Positions 35,368 to 45,588 of a stretch of 64,000 nt of DNA are shown here, in pieces. How positions within the stretch are numbered: position 1 is the first letter of the stretch; the number at the start of each line of letters is the position of its first letter. The notes below the pieces were generated by a model. That model was not told the origin of the DNA, ran no database searches, and saw nothing but the letters and a program-made list of their open reading frames with translations. The position numbers and the translations under genes were made by a program. The DNA is from Idiomarina loihiensis. GTDB lineage: Bacteria > Pseudomonadota > Gammaproteobacteria > Enterobacterales > Alteromonadaceae. The stretch spans positions 992,001 through 1,056,000 of the forward strand of contig NZ_CP074112.1 in assembly GCF_024584785.1 (NCBI RefSeq). Reading direction: 5' to 3'.

Positions 35368-35529
35368 ATCACGGCCAAACGGCATTATCAGTGGCATTTA
35401 TTGTCAAAAGCGGCTAAAATTCTGGCCACTTTTCGCACGGGGATGTCATCAGCGCGAGCGGTTAACCTCTTAACCACCTTCATCATTCCCTGCAACGCAT
35501 ATATAAACGATAAAATATCGAGGATTTGA

Positions 35530-35748
<219 letters not shown>

Positions 35749-35752
35749 TAGC

Positions 35753-35791
35753 ACCACCGAGCCCTGCTTAGCTAGCAGAACTCGGGGTGGT
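35753..35791. terminator. Probable hairpin between infA and clpA
   Basis: ACCACCGAG (35753-35761) can pair with CTCGGGGTGGT (35781-35791) with a small bulge; TTTCG follows. The clpA stop (35768) lies in the loop, so it may serve both convergent genes. Confidence 0.5.
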
Positions 35792-38047
35792 TTCGCGCTC
35801 ACTAATGGCGAGGTCTAACTCGCCATTTTTCGTAGTAACAGCCACTGCCCCACCATTGCTTAAACGGCCGAACAGGATTTCGTTAGCTAATGGCTTTTTC
35901 AGATATTCCTGAATGACACGAGCCATCGGCCGTGCGCCCATAGCTTTATCGTAGCCTTTTGCTGCTAACCATTTCACCGCTGCTTGATCTAGAGTCAGCG
36001 ACACTTGTTTTTTGTCTAACTGCACTTGCAGCTCACAAATAAACTTGTCGACGACTTGTTCAATCACTTCGGTATTCAAATGGTTAAACCAAACGATGCT
36101 ATCGAGACGATTACGAAATTCCGGCGAAAAGGTTCGGTTGATTTCTTGCATGGCATCAGGAGCATGATCTTGTTGCTGAAAACCAATACTTTGACGTACG
36201 GTTTCTTGCACGCCAGCATTGGTGGTCATCACCACAATAACGTTCCTAAAGTCCGCTTTACGGCCGTTATTATCAGTAAGGGTGCCATGATCCATCACCT
36301 GCAATAAGATGTTGTAGATATCGCTGTGAGCTTTCTCTATTTCATCTAACAGTAACACCGCATGCGGATGTTTTATCACCGCATCTGTCAGCAGCCCACC
36401 TTGCTCGAACCCTACATAGCCCGGCGGTGCACCAATTAACCGGCTAACGGCATGGCGTTCCATGTATTCAGACATGTCGAAACGCAAGAACTCAATGCCC
36501 ATGGCCTTAGCTAGCTGCTGCGTGACTTCAGTTTTACCAACACCCGTTGGCCCGGCAAACAAAAACGAACCAATCGGTTTTTGTTCATGACCTAAGCCCG
36601 ATCGTGACAGTCGAATAGCTGCGGTTAATTGGTCAATAGCTTGGTCTTGCCCAAACACCACCAGCTTCAGGTTTCGATCGAGATTTTTCAGAATGTGTTG
36701 GTCTGAACGAGACACCGATTGCTCTGGAATACGGGCAATCTTGGCCACAATCGCCTCAATATCGCCAACGCCTATGGTTTTCTTGCGTTTCGACGGAGGC
36801 AATAGCCGTTGGCTGGCACCCGCTTCATCAAGCACATCGATGGCCTTATCTGGCAACTGGCGGTCGTTAATGTAACGTGCGGCTAATTCAGCAGCCGCTT
36901 TGATGGCCGGTTGGGTATAACGAATTTGATGGTGCTCTTCGTAACGTTCTTTCAGCCCCATTAGAATGCGGGTGGTATCTTCCACCGACGGTTCGCTGAC
37001 ATCAATTTTCTGAAACCGACGTACTAATGCCCGATCTTTTTCAAAAATATTTTTAAATTCACTATAAGTCGTAGAGCCTATGCATTTTAGCTCGCCGTTT
37101 GAGAGCAACGGTTTGAGCAGGTTTGAGGCATCTAGCACCCCACCACTGGCAGCACCGGCGCCAATAATGGTATGAATTTCGTCAATAAAAAGAATCGCAT
37201 TAGTTTGCCCGGCTAATTCTTTGAGTAATTGTTTAAAGCGCTTTTCAAAATCACCGCGATACTTGGTGCCAGCTAGCAAGCCGCCCATATCAAGGGAATA
37301 GATCACGGCATCAGCCATCACGTCTGGTACTTCATGATGCACAATGCGGTAGGCCAAACCTTCCGCAATAGCAGTTTTACCTACGCCTGCCTCGCCCACC
37401 AAGAGAGGGTTATTCTTGCGTCGACGACACAGCACTTGAACACACCGTTCCACTTCGTACTCACGGCCAATCAAAGGATCAATACGACCATCTTTGGCAC
37501 GTTGGTTTAAGTTGCTGCAAAAGCGGCTGAGAAAGCTCTGTTCTTCATCGGTATGATTATCAAGGGTTTCGCTAGCGCCGTGCTCATCGCTTGGGTTGTT
37601 AGCTTCATCCTCTAGTTTAGTCAGCCCATGAGATAAATAATGCACCAAATCGAGGCGCGTAATGTCGTGTTTGTTCAGGAGGTACACGCCATGAGATTCT
37701 TGCTCACCAAAAATGGCGACCAAAACGTTAGCACCGGTCACTTCGCTATTACCAGCCGACTGCACATGAAACACCGCGCGTTGCAACACCCGCTGAAAGC
37801 CTAAGGTAGGTTGGGTCTCGGTATCCGCGCTGTCATCGTCAAAACTCGGTGTAGTGCGCTCTACATAGCCTAATAACTCAAGCCTAAACTTGGTGAAATC
37901 CAAACCGCATGCGCGCAACGCTTTGCTGGCTTCAGGATTATCCAATAATGCTAGGAGTAAATGTTCAACGGTCATCAACTCATGCCGATAATCTCGTGCT
38001 AAACGAAATGCATCGTTGAGTGTTACTTCTAAAGCTTTGTTCAACAT
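35768..38047 (-). CDS. clpA: ATP-dependent Clp protease ATP-binding subunit ClpA
   Basis: 759 aa (E. coli 758). N-terminal repeat domain that binds ClpS (about 1-143), first AAA+ domain with GEAGVGKT and IIGAGAASGG, and second AAA+ domain with GPTGVGKTEV, then IGAPPGYVGFEQGG. The IGF/IGL-type ClpP-binding loop is expected near 615. ClpA unfolds substrates for ClpP. Its partner clpS lies 39 bases upstream on the same strand. Confidence 0.97.
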   Translation of the reverse strand: MLNKALEVTLNDAFRLARDYRHELMTVEHLLLALLDNPEASKALRACGLDFTKFRLELLGYVERTTPSFDDDSADTETQPTLGFQRVLQRAVFHVQSAGNSEVTGANVLVAIFGEQESHGVYLLNKHDITRLDLVHYLSHGLTKLEDEANNPSDEHGASETLDNHTDEEQSFLSRFCSNLNQRAKDGRIDPLIGREYEVERCVQVLCRRRKNNPLLVGEAGVGKTAIAEGLAYRIVHHEVPDVMADAVIYSLDMGGLLAGTKYRGDFEKRFKQLLKELAGQTNAILFIDEIHTIIGAGAASGGVLDASNLLKPLLSNGELKCIGSTTYSEFKNIFEKDRALVRRFQKIDVSEPSVEDTTRILMGLKERYEEHHQIRYTQPAIKAAAELAARYINDRQLPDKAIDVLDEAGASQRLLPPSKRKKTIGVGDIEAIVAKIARIPEQSVSRSDQHILKNLDRNLKLVVFGQDQAIDQLTAAIRLSRSGLGHEQKPIGSFLFAGPTGVGKTEVTQQLAKAMGIEFLRFDMSEYMERHAVSRLIGAPPGYVGFEQGGLLTDAVIKHPHAVLLLDEIEKAHSDIYNILLQVMDHGTLTDNNGRKADFRNVIVVMTTNAGVQETVRQSIGFQQQDHAPDAMQEINRTFSPEFRNRLDSIVWFNHLNTEVIEQVVDKFICELQVQLDKKQVSLTLDQAAVKWLAAKGYDKAMGARPMARVIQEYLKKPLANEILFGRLSNGGAVAVTTKNGELDLAISERETTPSSAS

Positions 38048-38086
38048 ATCAACTCCTTATACCCAAACAACCCAACATTCTTATGC

Positions 38087-38401
38087 TTAGGCTAGTTCCA
38101 TGCCACATAACAACGGATGTTGATGTTCGCGCGAATAGTGATTTACCTGCGCAACTTTCGTTTCAGCTATCTCGGCTGAATAAATACCGCAAACGGCTCG
38201 ACCTTTGTAATGAATGGTCAGCATGGTGTCGGTAGCTCGCTCCTGGTCCATCCGAAAAAACTTGATTAATACTTCTACCACAAAATCCATCGGAGTGTAG
38301 TCATCATTATGTAAAACCACTTTATACATGGGTGGTGGCTTTAACGCCTGTTTGTCTTCAGTATGCACTTCACCCTGGTGATGATGATTTGGATGACTCA
38401 T
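38087..38401 (-). CDS. clpS: ClpA adaptor ClpS
   Basis: 104 aa (E. coli 106). [24 protein letters not shown] contains the N-degron pocket residues (Asn and Asp of HNDD), with [17 protein letters not shown] next. A His-rich N-terminus ([16 protein letters not shown]) is slightly unusual but the N-terminal tail is variable in the family. Delivers N-end rule substrates produced by Aat to ClpAP. Confidence 0.95.
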   Translation of the reverse strand: MSHPNHHHQGEVHTEDKQALKPPPMYKVVLHNDDYTPMDFVVEVLIKFFRMDQERATDTMLTIHYKGRAVCGIYSAEIAETKVAQVNHYSREHQHPLLCGMELA

Positions 38402-38644
38402 CGATAACCCTTTCTCTTATATATAGTATTAAATTCAAAAAATGGCTTAACTTTAAAAAATTAAGCTGTTCGGTTACTAACTAGACAAAAAACGCCTTGA
38501 CTATCCGCAAAAGTCACCTATTGTAAAACATGGCGTTAACAAAAAAGAAATTCAAGACCTGCGCTTATGCATACTGGTTTCTTTTTTCACGATGCCATTC
38601 TAACAATAACTAAATCTTAAATGCAGAATAAAGGAAGTAGAAGT
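38402..38644. other. clpS/cspD divergent intergenic region
   Basis: 243 bases between divergent clpS and cspD. AT-rich with several TAAAAT/TATAAT-like sequences but no hairpin or clear operator I can name. It should hold both promoters. Confidence 0.4.
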
Positions 38645-38857
38645 ATGGCAACCGGTAAAGTGAAGTGGTTCAATAACTCTAAAGGGTTTGGCTTTATCGA
38701 GGCGGAAGATCGTGAAGGTGATATCTTCGCGCATTATTCAACCATTGAAATGGATGGATACCGCACTCTGAAAGCTGGCCAAGATGTTGAATTCCAACTA
38801 GAACAGGGCCCTAAAGGTTTACACGCAACCAATATCATTCCCGTTCAAGGTAAATAA
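38645..38857 (+). CDS. cspD: Cold shock-like protein CspD
   Basis: 70 aa from ATG 38645 (AAGGAAG upstream); an upstream ATG at 38621 only adds a non-family prefix. RNP1 KGFGFIEAE and RNP2 DIFAHYS are intact. CspD type is indicated by the divergent clpS neighbour, the tail and the short form; E. coli CspD inhibits replication in stationary phase. Followed by a strong hairpin terminator. Confidence 0.92.
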   Translation: MATGKVKWFNNSKGFGFIEAEDREGDIFAHYSTIEMDGYRTLKAGQDVEFQLEQGPKGLHATNIIPVQGK

Positions 38858-38889
38858 CCCTGCCGTGGTTAGATAATGAAACCTTCACA

Positions 38890-38916
38890 AACGCCGGCTT
38901 TCGCCGGCGTTTTTTT
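38890..38916. terminator. Terminator of cspD (and convergent yejK)
   Basis: AACGCCGGC (38890-38898), loop TTTC, GCCGGCGTT (38903-38911) followed by six T. Perfect 9-bp GC-rich stem. The yejK stop is at 38915. Confidence 0.92.
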
Positions 38917-39958
38917 AACTATCAATACCAAAATACCGCCGCAGTTGATCGCGTAAGTTAGGTGGTGTCCCATGAATGGTTAAGGTATCTGTGTGTGGGT
39001 CATACTTAACCCGTTCATTCAACAGAGTTTGTTCAAAACCAACACTCAAACCGCCACCTTGCCCTTGAAATTTAACCAGTTTTCGTAAGGTGGATCGATC
39101 CGTTAAAACTTCCTCGGGCAAAGCTTGCTCTTGGCTACCTGCAAAATCAGCAAAACTGCGCTCCAATGGCACTTGAGCCTGCAGCTGTTCGGACAAGTCC
39201 TTAACGCGCACCGGTTCGCCTTGTTGCCATTGATTGTCACAGATGTCGTACACCGATTGACGAACTTGACTTGCCTGCTCAGCAGCTAATTGCGACTCTT
39301 GAACGAACTTTTGCACACTTTCAACCAAGTGTTGTGATTGTTTTTTCGGGTTGGCAGCCTCGGCACAGCCCAAAAAGTCCAAGAAAAAGTCTGAAACTTT
39401 GCGCCCCACTCGTCCCTTAATAAAGGAAATGTAAGTGACTGAATCCGGTTCTTGCTGCCACTCACTGATATTAATAGTGGCAGCTAATTGCACTTTGCTG
39501 ATAGCTAATTGCGACGAACGGTCAACAGATAAATCGGGGGCTATGGTAACGCCATCTTGAAAAGGCAAAAAAGCCACCACGAGGTAATCTTCACCGCGGT
39601 CGGTATAGCTCGCCATCAATAAAAAGCCAGCCTCTAAGATGCCGTAATGCTGCAATTGCTGGTGCAAAATTTTAGCGGCTTGCTGCGAAAAATCGACAAA
39701 TTCTAGTTGTTGAGCTAACCACCCCGTAAGCAAGTGCGGAAACTCACTAAGCTGATGCGGCTCGGCATCCTCATCATTGGCGCTTAAAAACCTAGCGTAC
39801 CCCTTGCTTGGCTTGGCTTGGTATACATCGGTTAACTCGGTCAGTAAGAGACTAACTTCATCGTTAATCGGTAAAGTTGCTGGAGCTACGCGCAGTCCAA
39901 TTTGGCCGTCATTGGTATAAAACTGATGAATAATGCTATGTTTTACTTCTGCGTACAT
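38915..39958 (-). CDS. yejK: Nucleoid-associated protein YejK/NdpA
   Basis: 347 aa from ATG 39958 (AAGGG five bases upstream; a GTG two codons earlier is less favourable). Family features: N-terminal KHSIIHQF start, a central KLPxF-like FLLMASYTDRGEDYLVVAFL and ISFIKGRVGRKVSDFFLDFLGC (about 180-201), and a C-terminal YDPHTDTLTIHGTPPNLRDQLRRY. Binds DNA in the nucleoid; exact role in E. coli is unclear. Divergent from yejL, the conserved arrangement. Confidence 0.93.
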   Translation of the reverse strand: MYAEVKHSIIHQFYTNDGQIGLRVAPATLPINDEVSLLLTELTDVYQAKPSKGYARFLSANDEDAEPHQLSEFPHLLTGWLAQQLEFVDFSQQAAKILHQQLQHYGILEAGFLLMASYTDRGEDYLVVAFLPFQDGVTIAPDLSVDRSSQLAISKVQLAATINISEWQQEPDSVTYISFIKGRVGRKVSDFFLDFLGCAEAANPKKQSQHLVESVQKFVQESQLAAEQASQVRQSVYDICDNQWQQGEPVRVKDLSEQLQAQVPLERSFADFAGSQEQALPEEVLTDRSTLRKLVKFQGQGGGLSVGFEQTLLNERVKYDPHTDTLTIHGTPPNLRDQLRRYFGIDS

Positions 39959-40029
39959 GGTCACCCTTGTATTCTGTTGCAGTGCCTGTGGTAAGATGAC
40001 GCTATTCTATCAGATTGAGACAAAAAACT

Positions 40030-40254
40030 ATGCCTATTGTGTCCAAATACAACGCCAACCAACAACAGCAATTACTCGACGACGTGTTAGCCGTATTCAG
40101 TCAACACCAAGCGCCTACGGATCTTATTTTAATGACCTTAGGGAATGCCGTTAGTAATACCATTCAAGCTCGTTATCACCCCGACGATACGCATAAGATT
40201 GCTGAACAATTTGGTAAAGTGCTGTTACAATCACTTGCATCTAATAAACAATAA
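40030..40254 (+). CDS. yejL: YejL (DUF1414) small protein
   Basis: 74 aa (E. coli 75) from ATG 40030; an upstream ATG at 40015 is not favoured. Pattern KYNANQQQQLLDDVLAVFSQHQAPTDLILMTLGNAVSNTIQ and end VAEQFGKVLLQSL-like match the DUF1414 family, of unknown function. Divergent from yejK and followed by yejM after 15 bases. Confidence 0.92.
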   Translation: MPIVSKYNANQQQQLLDDVLAVFSQHQAPTDLILMTLGNAVSNTIQARYHPDDTHKIAEQFGKVLLQSLASNKQ

Positions 40255-40269
40255 TCGCTAGAGCTTACT

Positions 40270-41895
40270 ATGAAGCAACGTAAACAACGCAGAGACAAAA
40301 TAGCTCGCTTAATAAGCTGGGGCCATTGGTTTACGTTTTTTAATATTCTTTTAGTATTAGCTATTGGTACTTTATATATAGAAGCATCTGCTGCGCCAGG
40401 ATCTGCGCTTGGCGTTGTTTATCTGATAGTAAATTGGCTTGGCCATTTTGCCTTTTTACCCTTTATTGTTTTTATCATTCTGATTTTTCCGTTCTGTATT
40501 TTTATTCCGATATCACGAGTGCTTCGGGGCATCGCCACGTTAGTTGCTAGTTTTGGCTTGATCGCTCTGGTTGCTGATGCTTTGTTTTATCGCCAATACG
40601 GCTACCATTTAAATACCTATTCACTCAGTCAACTGGCAAGCGACGCTGAATCAGCTTTTGCCGGCGCTAGTTTTTTAATTCTCTTAGGCATGCTACTTAT
40701 TTTTGTGGTGTTGTTGGTCTTTGAGCTAGGCCTGTCTAATATCGCTTGGAAGCGCCTAGATTCATTACAACAAAAGCATTGGGGACCAACCTTTGCTAGC
40801 ATCTTTGTCGCCTGTTTTTTAGCAAGTCATAGTATTCACGTGTGGGCAGATGCGGTGTTTTACACTCCGATAACTAAACAAGATGATATGTTTCCGTTAT
40901 CTTATCCAACTACCGCAAAAACCTTAATGAGCAAGCACGGCTTGTTGGTGGAAGAGCGCCAAGCCATTACCCAGAATCTGATCCGCACTCGGGCTGATAT
41001 CAGTCTGCAATACCCGCTTAACGAGCTGATGTGTTCGCGCCAGAGCAACCCTAACGACACCTTGTTAATTGCCGTGGATAAGCTGACGAGCAGCCAATCA
41101 GCTAAGCTTATGGAGCTTTCCAGTAGCCCAGTAAAAGCTGCTAGCTTACGCGAGTTTAGTAGCGTTGCCACGCCGGTACTCGGACAAACCCATGTCAGCG
41201 CAGCACTGTTTGAGTTAACTTATGGCTTACCCGATTTGTATCGACGCGCGGTGCAACAAGCCAACACCCCACCGGCCTACTTAACCGTCTTAGAGAGCTA
41301 CGGCATTGAGCTTCGTGCCGATGACGAATTTGCGCTTGCGGACATCACCTCGAATAACCCTAACGCAAGCCTCGAGCTGCTCTATTATCGCCAAGATCAA
41401 TGGGCGGAATTGGTAGCTCGCGTTGACACCGCACTCACTGAGGTACAGAAACAACAACTGCAGCTCATTATTGTGGGGCTAACGCCAGCAGCATCCAGTG
41501 GCACCGAAACATATGCCATCAACAACCTGCAGGTGCCTTTGTTGATCAGCTCAAACCTGGCATGGCAAGCCCAACCCTTGGTGCTGCTATCGGATATTAT
41601 GCCCTCGGTATTGCACAGCTACATGCGCTGCGCGAACGAGGCCGCCAGTTACTCGGTGGGCGTGAATATGACCGAGAAAGTGAGAAAACTGCCATTGATG
41701 ACGAGCTACGGTACTGATTTAGTCATCTATCAAGAACAGATGACGTCGGTGATCGAAGCTGATGCTAATATTCGCACCTTTGCCAACGATACTTATGAAC
41801 CTTTAGCTGGGGTGGTTCCGGCAACCCCTATTCTTGTAGACGGTATTCGTAAGCTCAAACGCTTCAGTAATAATAACACGGCTGCAATTGATTAA
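40270..41895 (+). CDS. yejM: Inner membrane protein YejM/PbgA/LapC
   Basis: 541 aa (E. coli 586). Five hydrophobic segments in the first 190 residues with the DUF3413 pattern (ISWGHWFTFFNILLVLAIGTLYI, about 15-37), then a periplasmic alkaline phosphatase/sulfatase-like domain (about 250-530) that lacks the usual metal and nucleophile residues, as in E. coli YejM. YejM senses LPS and controls LpxC turnover through LapB. The soluble domain is clearly divergent from enterobacterial versions. Coupled with yejL. Confidence 0.9.
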   Translation: MKQRKQRRDKIARLISWGHWFTFFNILLVLAIGTLYIEASAAPGSALGVVYLIVNWLGHFAFLPFIVFIILIFPFCIFIPISRVLRGIATLVASFGLIALVADALFYRQYGYHLNTYSLSQLASDAESAFAGASFLILLGMLLIFVVLLVFELGLSNIAWKRLDSLQQKHWGPTFASIFVACFLASHSIHVWADAVFYTPITKQDDMFPLSYPTTAKTLMSKHGLLVEERQAITQNLIRTRADISLQYPLNELMCSRQSNPNDTLLIAVDKLTSSQSAKLMELSSSPVKAASLREFSSVATPVLGQTHVSAALFELTYGLPDLYRRAVQQANTPPAYLTVLESYGIELRADDEFALADITSNNPNASLELLYYRQDQWAELVARVDTALTEVQKQQLQLIIVGLTPAASSGTETYAINNLQVPLLISSNLAWQAQPLVLLSDIMPSVLHSYMRCANEAASYSVGVNMTEKVRKLPLMTSYGTDLVIYQEQMTSVIEADANIRTFANDTYEPLAGVVPATPILVDGIRKLKRFSNNNTAAID

Positions 41896-41962
41896 ATAAC
41901 CCGCAGTTGAACGGTGCAGAGCTTGCTAAAGTTGAATTTATCAGTAATATAACGCCCTCGGT

Positions 41963-42039
41963 CGGCGTGTGGCGCAGCTTGGTAGCGCACTGTCATGGGG
42001 TGTCAGGGGTCGTAGGTTCAAATCCTATCACGCCGACCA
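41963..42039 (+). tRNA. proL: tRNA-Pro(GGG)
   Basis: 77 nt with encoded CCA. Acceptor CGGCGTG, anticodon GGG in the loop ATGGGGT, T-arm GTAGGTTCAAATCC. It shares with E. coli proL the unusual T-T mismatch in the anticodon stem. Confidence 0.95.
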
Positions 42040-42056
42040 AAAAATCAAATAAAAAC

Positions 42057-42090
42057 AAGGGTTTAGGCTAACGCTTAAGCCCTTTTTTTT
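42057..42090 (+). terminator. Terminator after tRNA-Pro
   Basis: AAGGGTTTAGGC (42057-42068), loop TAAC, GCTTAAGCCCTT (42073-42084) with two G-U pairs, then a run of T to 42090. Confidence 0.85.
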
Positions 42091-42151
42091 AGACCCTTGA
42101 AATGTTGGTATACGAGGGGCTCGTGGAGGGGCAAACGGCCCTAGCTGCTTG

Positions 42152-44125
42152 TCATTCCGCCACGCAATACCTATTGCGGCCACTTTCTTTCGCACGATAC
42201 ATGGCATTATCGGCTTTATTGAGCAAGGTTTCGTAGTATTCACCATGCTGTGGATAAAGCGCTATCCCAACCGATGCTCCAACAGTGACCGTATGCTGCT
42301 CGAGCACAAAGGGCTGCTGTAATGCGAGCACCAGCTTCTGAGCAATAGCCTCGGCATCTTTAGGCTCAGTGAGCGCATTGAGAACAATCACAAACTCATC
42401 GCCACCAATGCGCGCCACCACGTCATGATGGCGCAGTTGCGCCTTAATTCTTGGTCCAATACAACGTAACAATTGGTCCCCTACATCGTGACCATAGGTG
42501 TCATTAATAGGCTTGAATTTATCCAAATCTAAAAACAACACGGCTAGGTGTGTCGGTGCATTGTGTAACAGCACCGTAATCTGATGGTTGATAGCCGCTC
42601 GGTTAGGTAATCCAGTTAAGGGGTCTGTTAGGGCCTGTTGTTTGATGTTTTCCACCGCTAATTGGTCTGCTGTTACATCATTAAAGATATGGATAAGCTG
42701 TGTGACCGTGCGTTCTTGATTGCGCACCGCTGTGATCGTTTGCAAAGCAGCAATGGGTTCGCCTTTTGCAGTGCGATACCAGATTTCGCCTTGCCAGCCA
42801 TCCTGTTGTTGTAAATGTTTACGAACGGTTTCGGTAAGCCGCAGAGAGACTTTGTTGCTATCAATAAAATCACTTAAAGAATGCTGCTTTATCTCTTTGC
42901 TGCTCAGGTTAAGCAAATTCAAAAAAGCTTGATTAGCTCTCTTAATACGTAAGTCCACATCCGTAATGACAATAGCTTCATGAGTCTTTTCAAACACCAT
43001 CCCAGCTAGCTGGAGCTGCCGATTGAGTGCCTGTAGTTGCTGCTGCTGTAGTTGCTGCTGCTGGATAATGGGTCGCATGTAAAGTTTTAATAAATAGGCA
43101 CCTATCGCCACAATCAAGAAAATTATGCCGCTTACCCAGAGCAACTCAACCAAGAGTTCTTCACGCAATGACGTTTCTGGCTGTGTTACCCACAAGCCCC
43201 AATTAGACTCGCTGAGTGGAATATAAAAGTGACGATGATGTAAGTTATGAAATACACCACTATGAAGTTGAGGTTGCTGGCCTACTAAAGCATGGGCAAC
43301 TGTAACTGCTTCAGAATTAATCAGCTCGCGCACATTCGCGTTAAATTCAGTTGATGCGGCAGTGGCTATAGGAGTCAAACTAAAGTGAAGCTCAACTTTG
43401 CGGGTTAAATGCAGTAAACTAAATTCAGTGGTTGCATCAAATTTATTCAAGTGCTCTAAAATATCAATGATCTCAGTTTGGTCGAATAGCAACACATCAT
43501 GACCAATGATTTCATTATTAAGGCTTATAATAGGGGCTACTACACTGATATAAATATGCCCAGAGAGGTTGATGTAGTCCGTTCTATGTAGATTTAATTG
43601 GCTCAGATTTACCTGCTTTAATAGGCTGGTGGTGCCTGATTCACCTGCAACTCGAGCAATCTCGGTGCCATTAGCTGCAATTCTTATCACCCCCACTAGG
43701 GTTGGAATAAAATCGACAGCATGTGCCAGCCGCGCGGCTGTCTCTTGTTGTACTTGAGCTAGCGCAAGTTGCTGGTCCAAATACAAAGCCAAACGCTGAC
43801 GTATCTGTGAGCGACTCGCAAACTGTTGAGCTATCTGTTCATAATGAGTAAGTTGTTGCTCTACAGCAAGAGCTTGTGCAGAAGCATAAGCTAAATCCTG
43901 CCGATCTTCTGTTTTATCCAAATAAAAAAACAGCGGAATTAAGGTACTGGTGCTAGCGATAATCCCCGTTATTAACACTCCAATAATCACTCGGCGGCTT
44001 AATAAAGACAATGCATTCGTGTAAGGCGGTGGGGATTTGCCTTGGTCCTTTGTTGTTACGTGCAATCCTTGGTCTGGCAATGATGATATCCCTAAGCTAG
44101 AAATAATTACCCCATAAATAACCAA
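42152..44125 (-). CDS. Membrane diguanylate cyclase (Cache + PAS + GGDEF)
   Basis: 657 aa. TM segment at about 45-70, a large periplasmic sensor (about 80-345) consistent with a Cache-type fold, second TM at about 350-372, a coiled coil of Gln, a PAS domain (about 395-490, GMVFEKTHEAIVITDVDLRIKRANQAFLNL) and a GGDEF domain (about 505-655). The signature ARIGGDEF is complete, with RxxD five residues before it (RHHD), i.e. an intact product-inhibition I-site. It should make c-di-GMP in response to a periplasmic ligand that cannot be predicted. No EAL domain. Stands alone on the minus strand. Confidence 0.92.
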   Translation of the reverse strand: MVIYGVIISSLGISSLPDQGLHVTTKDQGKSPPPYTNALSLLSRRVIIGVLITGIIASTSTLIPLFFYLDKTEDRQDLAYASAQALAVEQQLTHYEQIAQQFASRSQIRQRLALYLDQQLALAQVQQETAARLAHAVDFIPTLVGVIRIAANGTEIARVAGESGTTSLLKQVNLSQLNLHRTDYINLSGHIYISVVAPIISLNNEIIGHDVLLFDQTEIIDILEHLNKFDATTEFSLLHLTRKVELHFSLTPIATAASTEFNANVRELINSEAVTVAHALVGQQPQLHSGVFHNLHHRHFYIPLSESNWGLWVTQPETSLREELLVELLWVSGIIFLIVAIGAYLLKLYMRPIIQQQQLQQQQLQALNRQLQLAGMVFEKTHEAIVITDVDLRIKRANQAFLNLLNLSSKEIKQHSLSDFIDSNKVSLRLTETVRKHLQQQDGWQGEIWYRTAKGEPIAALQTITAVRNQERTVTQLIHIFNDVTADQLAVENIKQQALTDPLTGLPNRAAINHQITVLLHNAPTHLAVLFLDLDKFKPINDTYGHDVGDQLLRCIGPRIKAQLRHHDVVARIGGDEFVIVLNALTEPKDAEAIAQKLVLALQQPFVLEQHTVTVGASVGIALYPQHGEYYETLLNKADNAMYRAKESGRNRYCVAE

Positions 44126-44202
44126 CCCTTATGCATCTGTTACCAACTGGGTTGGGTCGCTCAACGTTGGCTATCTAACACATAAGACTTGAATTGATAA
44201 AA

Positions 44203-45588
44203 TTATCTAATTAACTGTGCAACTAACTTGTCTATATATGTAGCACGTTCTGGCTCATTGATAAAATTTTCTTGCGCTAAAGTTGACCATTGCGGATTTT
44301 TTCGCGCTCCTTTAAACAAAGATTTTAGCTTACTTAACTCTTGTTCACGCTGGCTGTTATCACTGCTGAGTAATAAGGTGTTTGTCGCCCCATGACCACG
44401 CAAGCTCAATTGCTGCAACAACTGCAGTTGGCGCACGGCTAAAAGCAAGATAATAGGGTCTTCAACGATCAGTTGATGTTGGCCTTGTAGCTTATGTTTC
44501 AGTTGCTTGCCGTAGTGTTGCCAGCCTTGCCACAAACCACCGATAGTGGCCCCTAACAAGGTTCCTGCGCCTAAACTGGCTCCGCCGACCAAGAGATCAA
44601 AACCAGCCCCCACGGCCGCCCCACTGCCTACACCTAAGCCGGCCTTGATACCAAACTCAGTCAAGGTCTCAGTATCGAAGAGATCATCGTGCCAGTGACC
44701 GGTGCTAATATCTAAGTTATCGAGCGCCACGGCATCTAAGTTGAACTCATACAAAGCTAGTAAGTCTTGCACACATCGACGCTCGCGTTCGGTAACTTGA
44801 CGCTGTACCTTAGCTAAAACCTCCTGCAGAGCGCTACTATCGAGCTCCGCACTCACCAGATGTTGCAGTGCAGCTACATCAGTCAGTAATTCAGCGATCT
44901 GCTGTAGCCCCTGGTGCAGACGTTGCTGCCGTTGCTGCTCACGGTGCTCAATAAGTAGGTTTAGCTGCTGATCAAAGCCTTTCACCACTAACTTTAAGCG
45001 CGTTAATAATTCAGCTTCACCGCCCTCAGGTGGGCTCACCGCATCAAACTCAATAAAGCTATGCAAATTTACCTGCGCTAGTGCTTGTTGCCAGGCGCTG
45101 CTGTAGCCTGCGGTAGTTGCGGTAAAGTTAAGCACAGGTAGTAGCGGTTTACCGCAGCGCATCAATACGGCTAATTCATCTTGGTATTTTGGCAACACAG
45201 GATCACGCACATCAATCACATAGAGCGCAGCGTCACTTTTAAGCAGTTGTCGTAGTACTTTGGCTTCTTGCGCAAATTCTGTTTCGGCTAAGGTAGAATT
45301 TAGAAACTGGTGTATTTGTTTGGCGCCATCGTGTCTAAATTCGGCATCGCTTAGGCTTAAACTCTCAAATAAGTCACTACCAGCTTCTAGCCCCGGAGTA
45401 TCATAGAGCTCAAGCAACACCTGCTCAGCATTCCCAATCGCCATGGTAAGCACGTCACGAGTGGTACTTGGGCGGCTAGCTACTTCACCAAATTGGCTGT
45501 CATGCAAAAGTGTACGCAATAACGAGGTTTTGCCCGTATTGGTATGCCCCACTACGGCCAATTGTAACGCCGTTAAACGAGTCGCCAT
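44203..45588 (-). CDS. GTPase with DUF3482 C-terminal domain
   Basis: 461 aa from ATG 45588 (an upstream start at 45621 reaches further into the partner gene). The N-terminal Era-like G domain has G1 GHTNTGKTS (about 12-20), G3 DTPG and a conserved VIDVRDP region; the NKxD motif is degenerate (TATT-like NFTATTAG). The C-terminal DUF3482 domain has a glycine-rich hydrophobic stretch (GLGVGSGAAVGAGFDLLVGGASLGAGTLLGATIGG, about 320-355) that may insert in or touch membrane. It overlaps the DUF2868 gene by 16 bases. The pair occurs together in proteobacteria; the function is unknown. Confidence 0.85.
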   Translation of the reverse strand: MATRLTALQLAVVGHTNTGKTSLLRTLLHDSQFGEVASRPSTTRDVLTMAIGNAEQVLLELYDTPGLEAGSDLFESLSLSDAEFRHDGAKQIHQFLNSTLAETEFAQEAKVLRQLLKSDAALYVIDVRDPVLPKYQDELAVLMRCGKPLLPVLNFTATTAGYSSAWQQALAQVNLHSFIEFDAVSPPEGGEAELLTRLKLVVKGFDQQLNLLIEHREQQRQQRLHQGLQQIAELLTDVAALQHLVSAELDSSALQEVLAKVQRQVTERERRCVQDLLALYEFNLDAVALDNLDISTGHWHDDLFDTETLTEFGIKAGLGVGSGAAVGAGFDLLVGGASLGAGTLLGATIGGLWQGWQHYGKQLKHKLQGQHQLIVEDPIILLLAVRQLQLLQQLSLRGHGATNTLLLSSDNSQREQELSKLKSLFKGARKNPQWSTLAQENFINEPERATYIDKLVAQLIR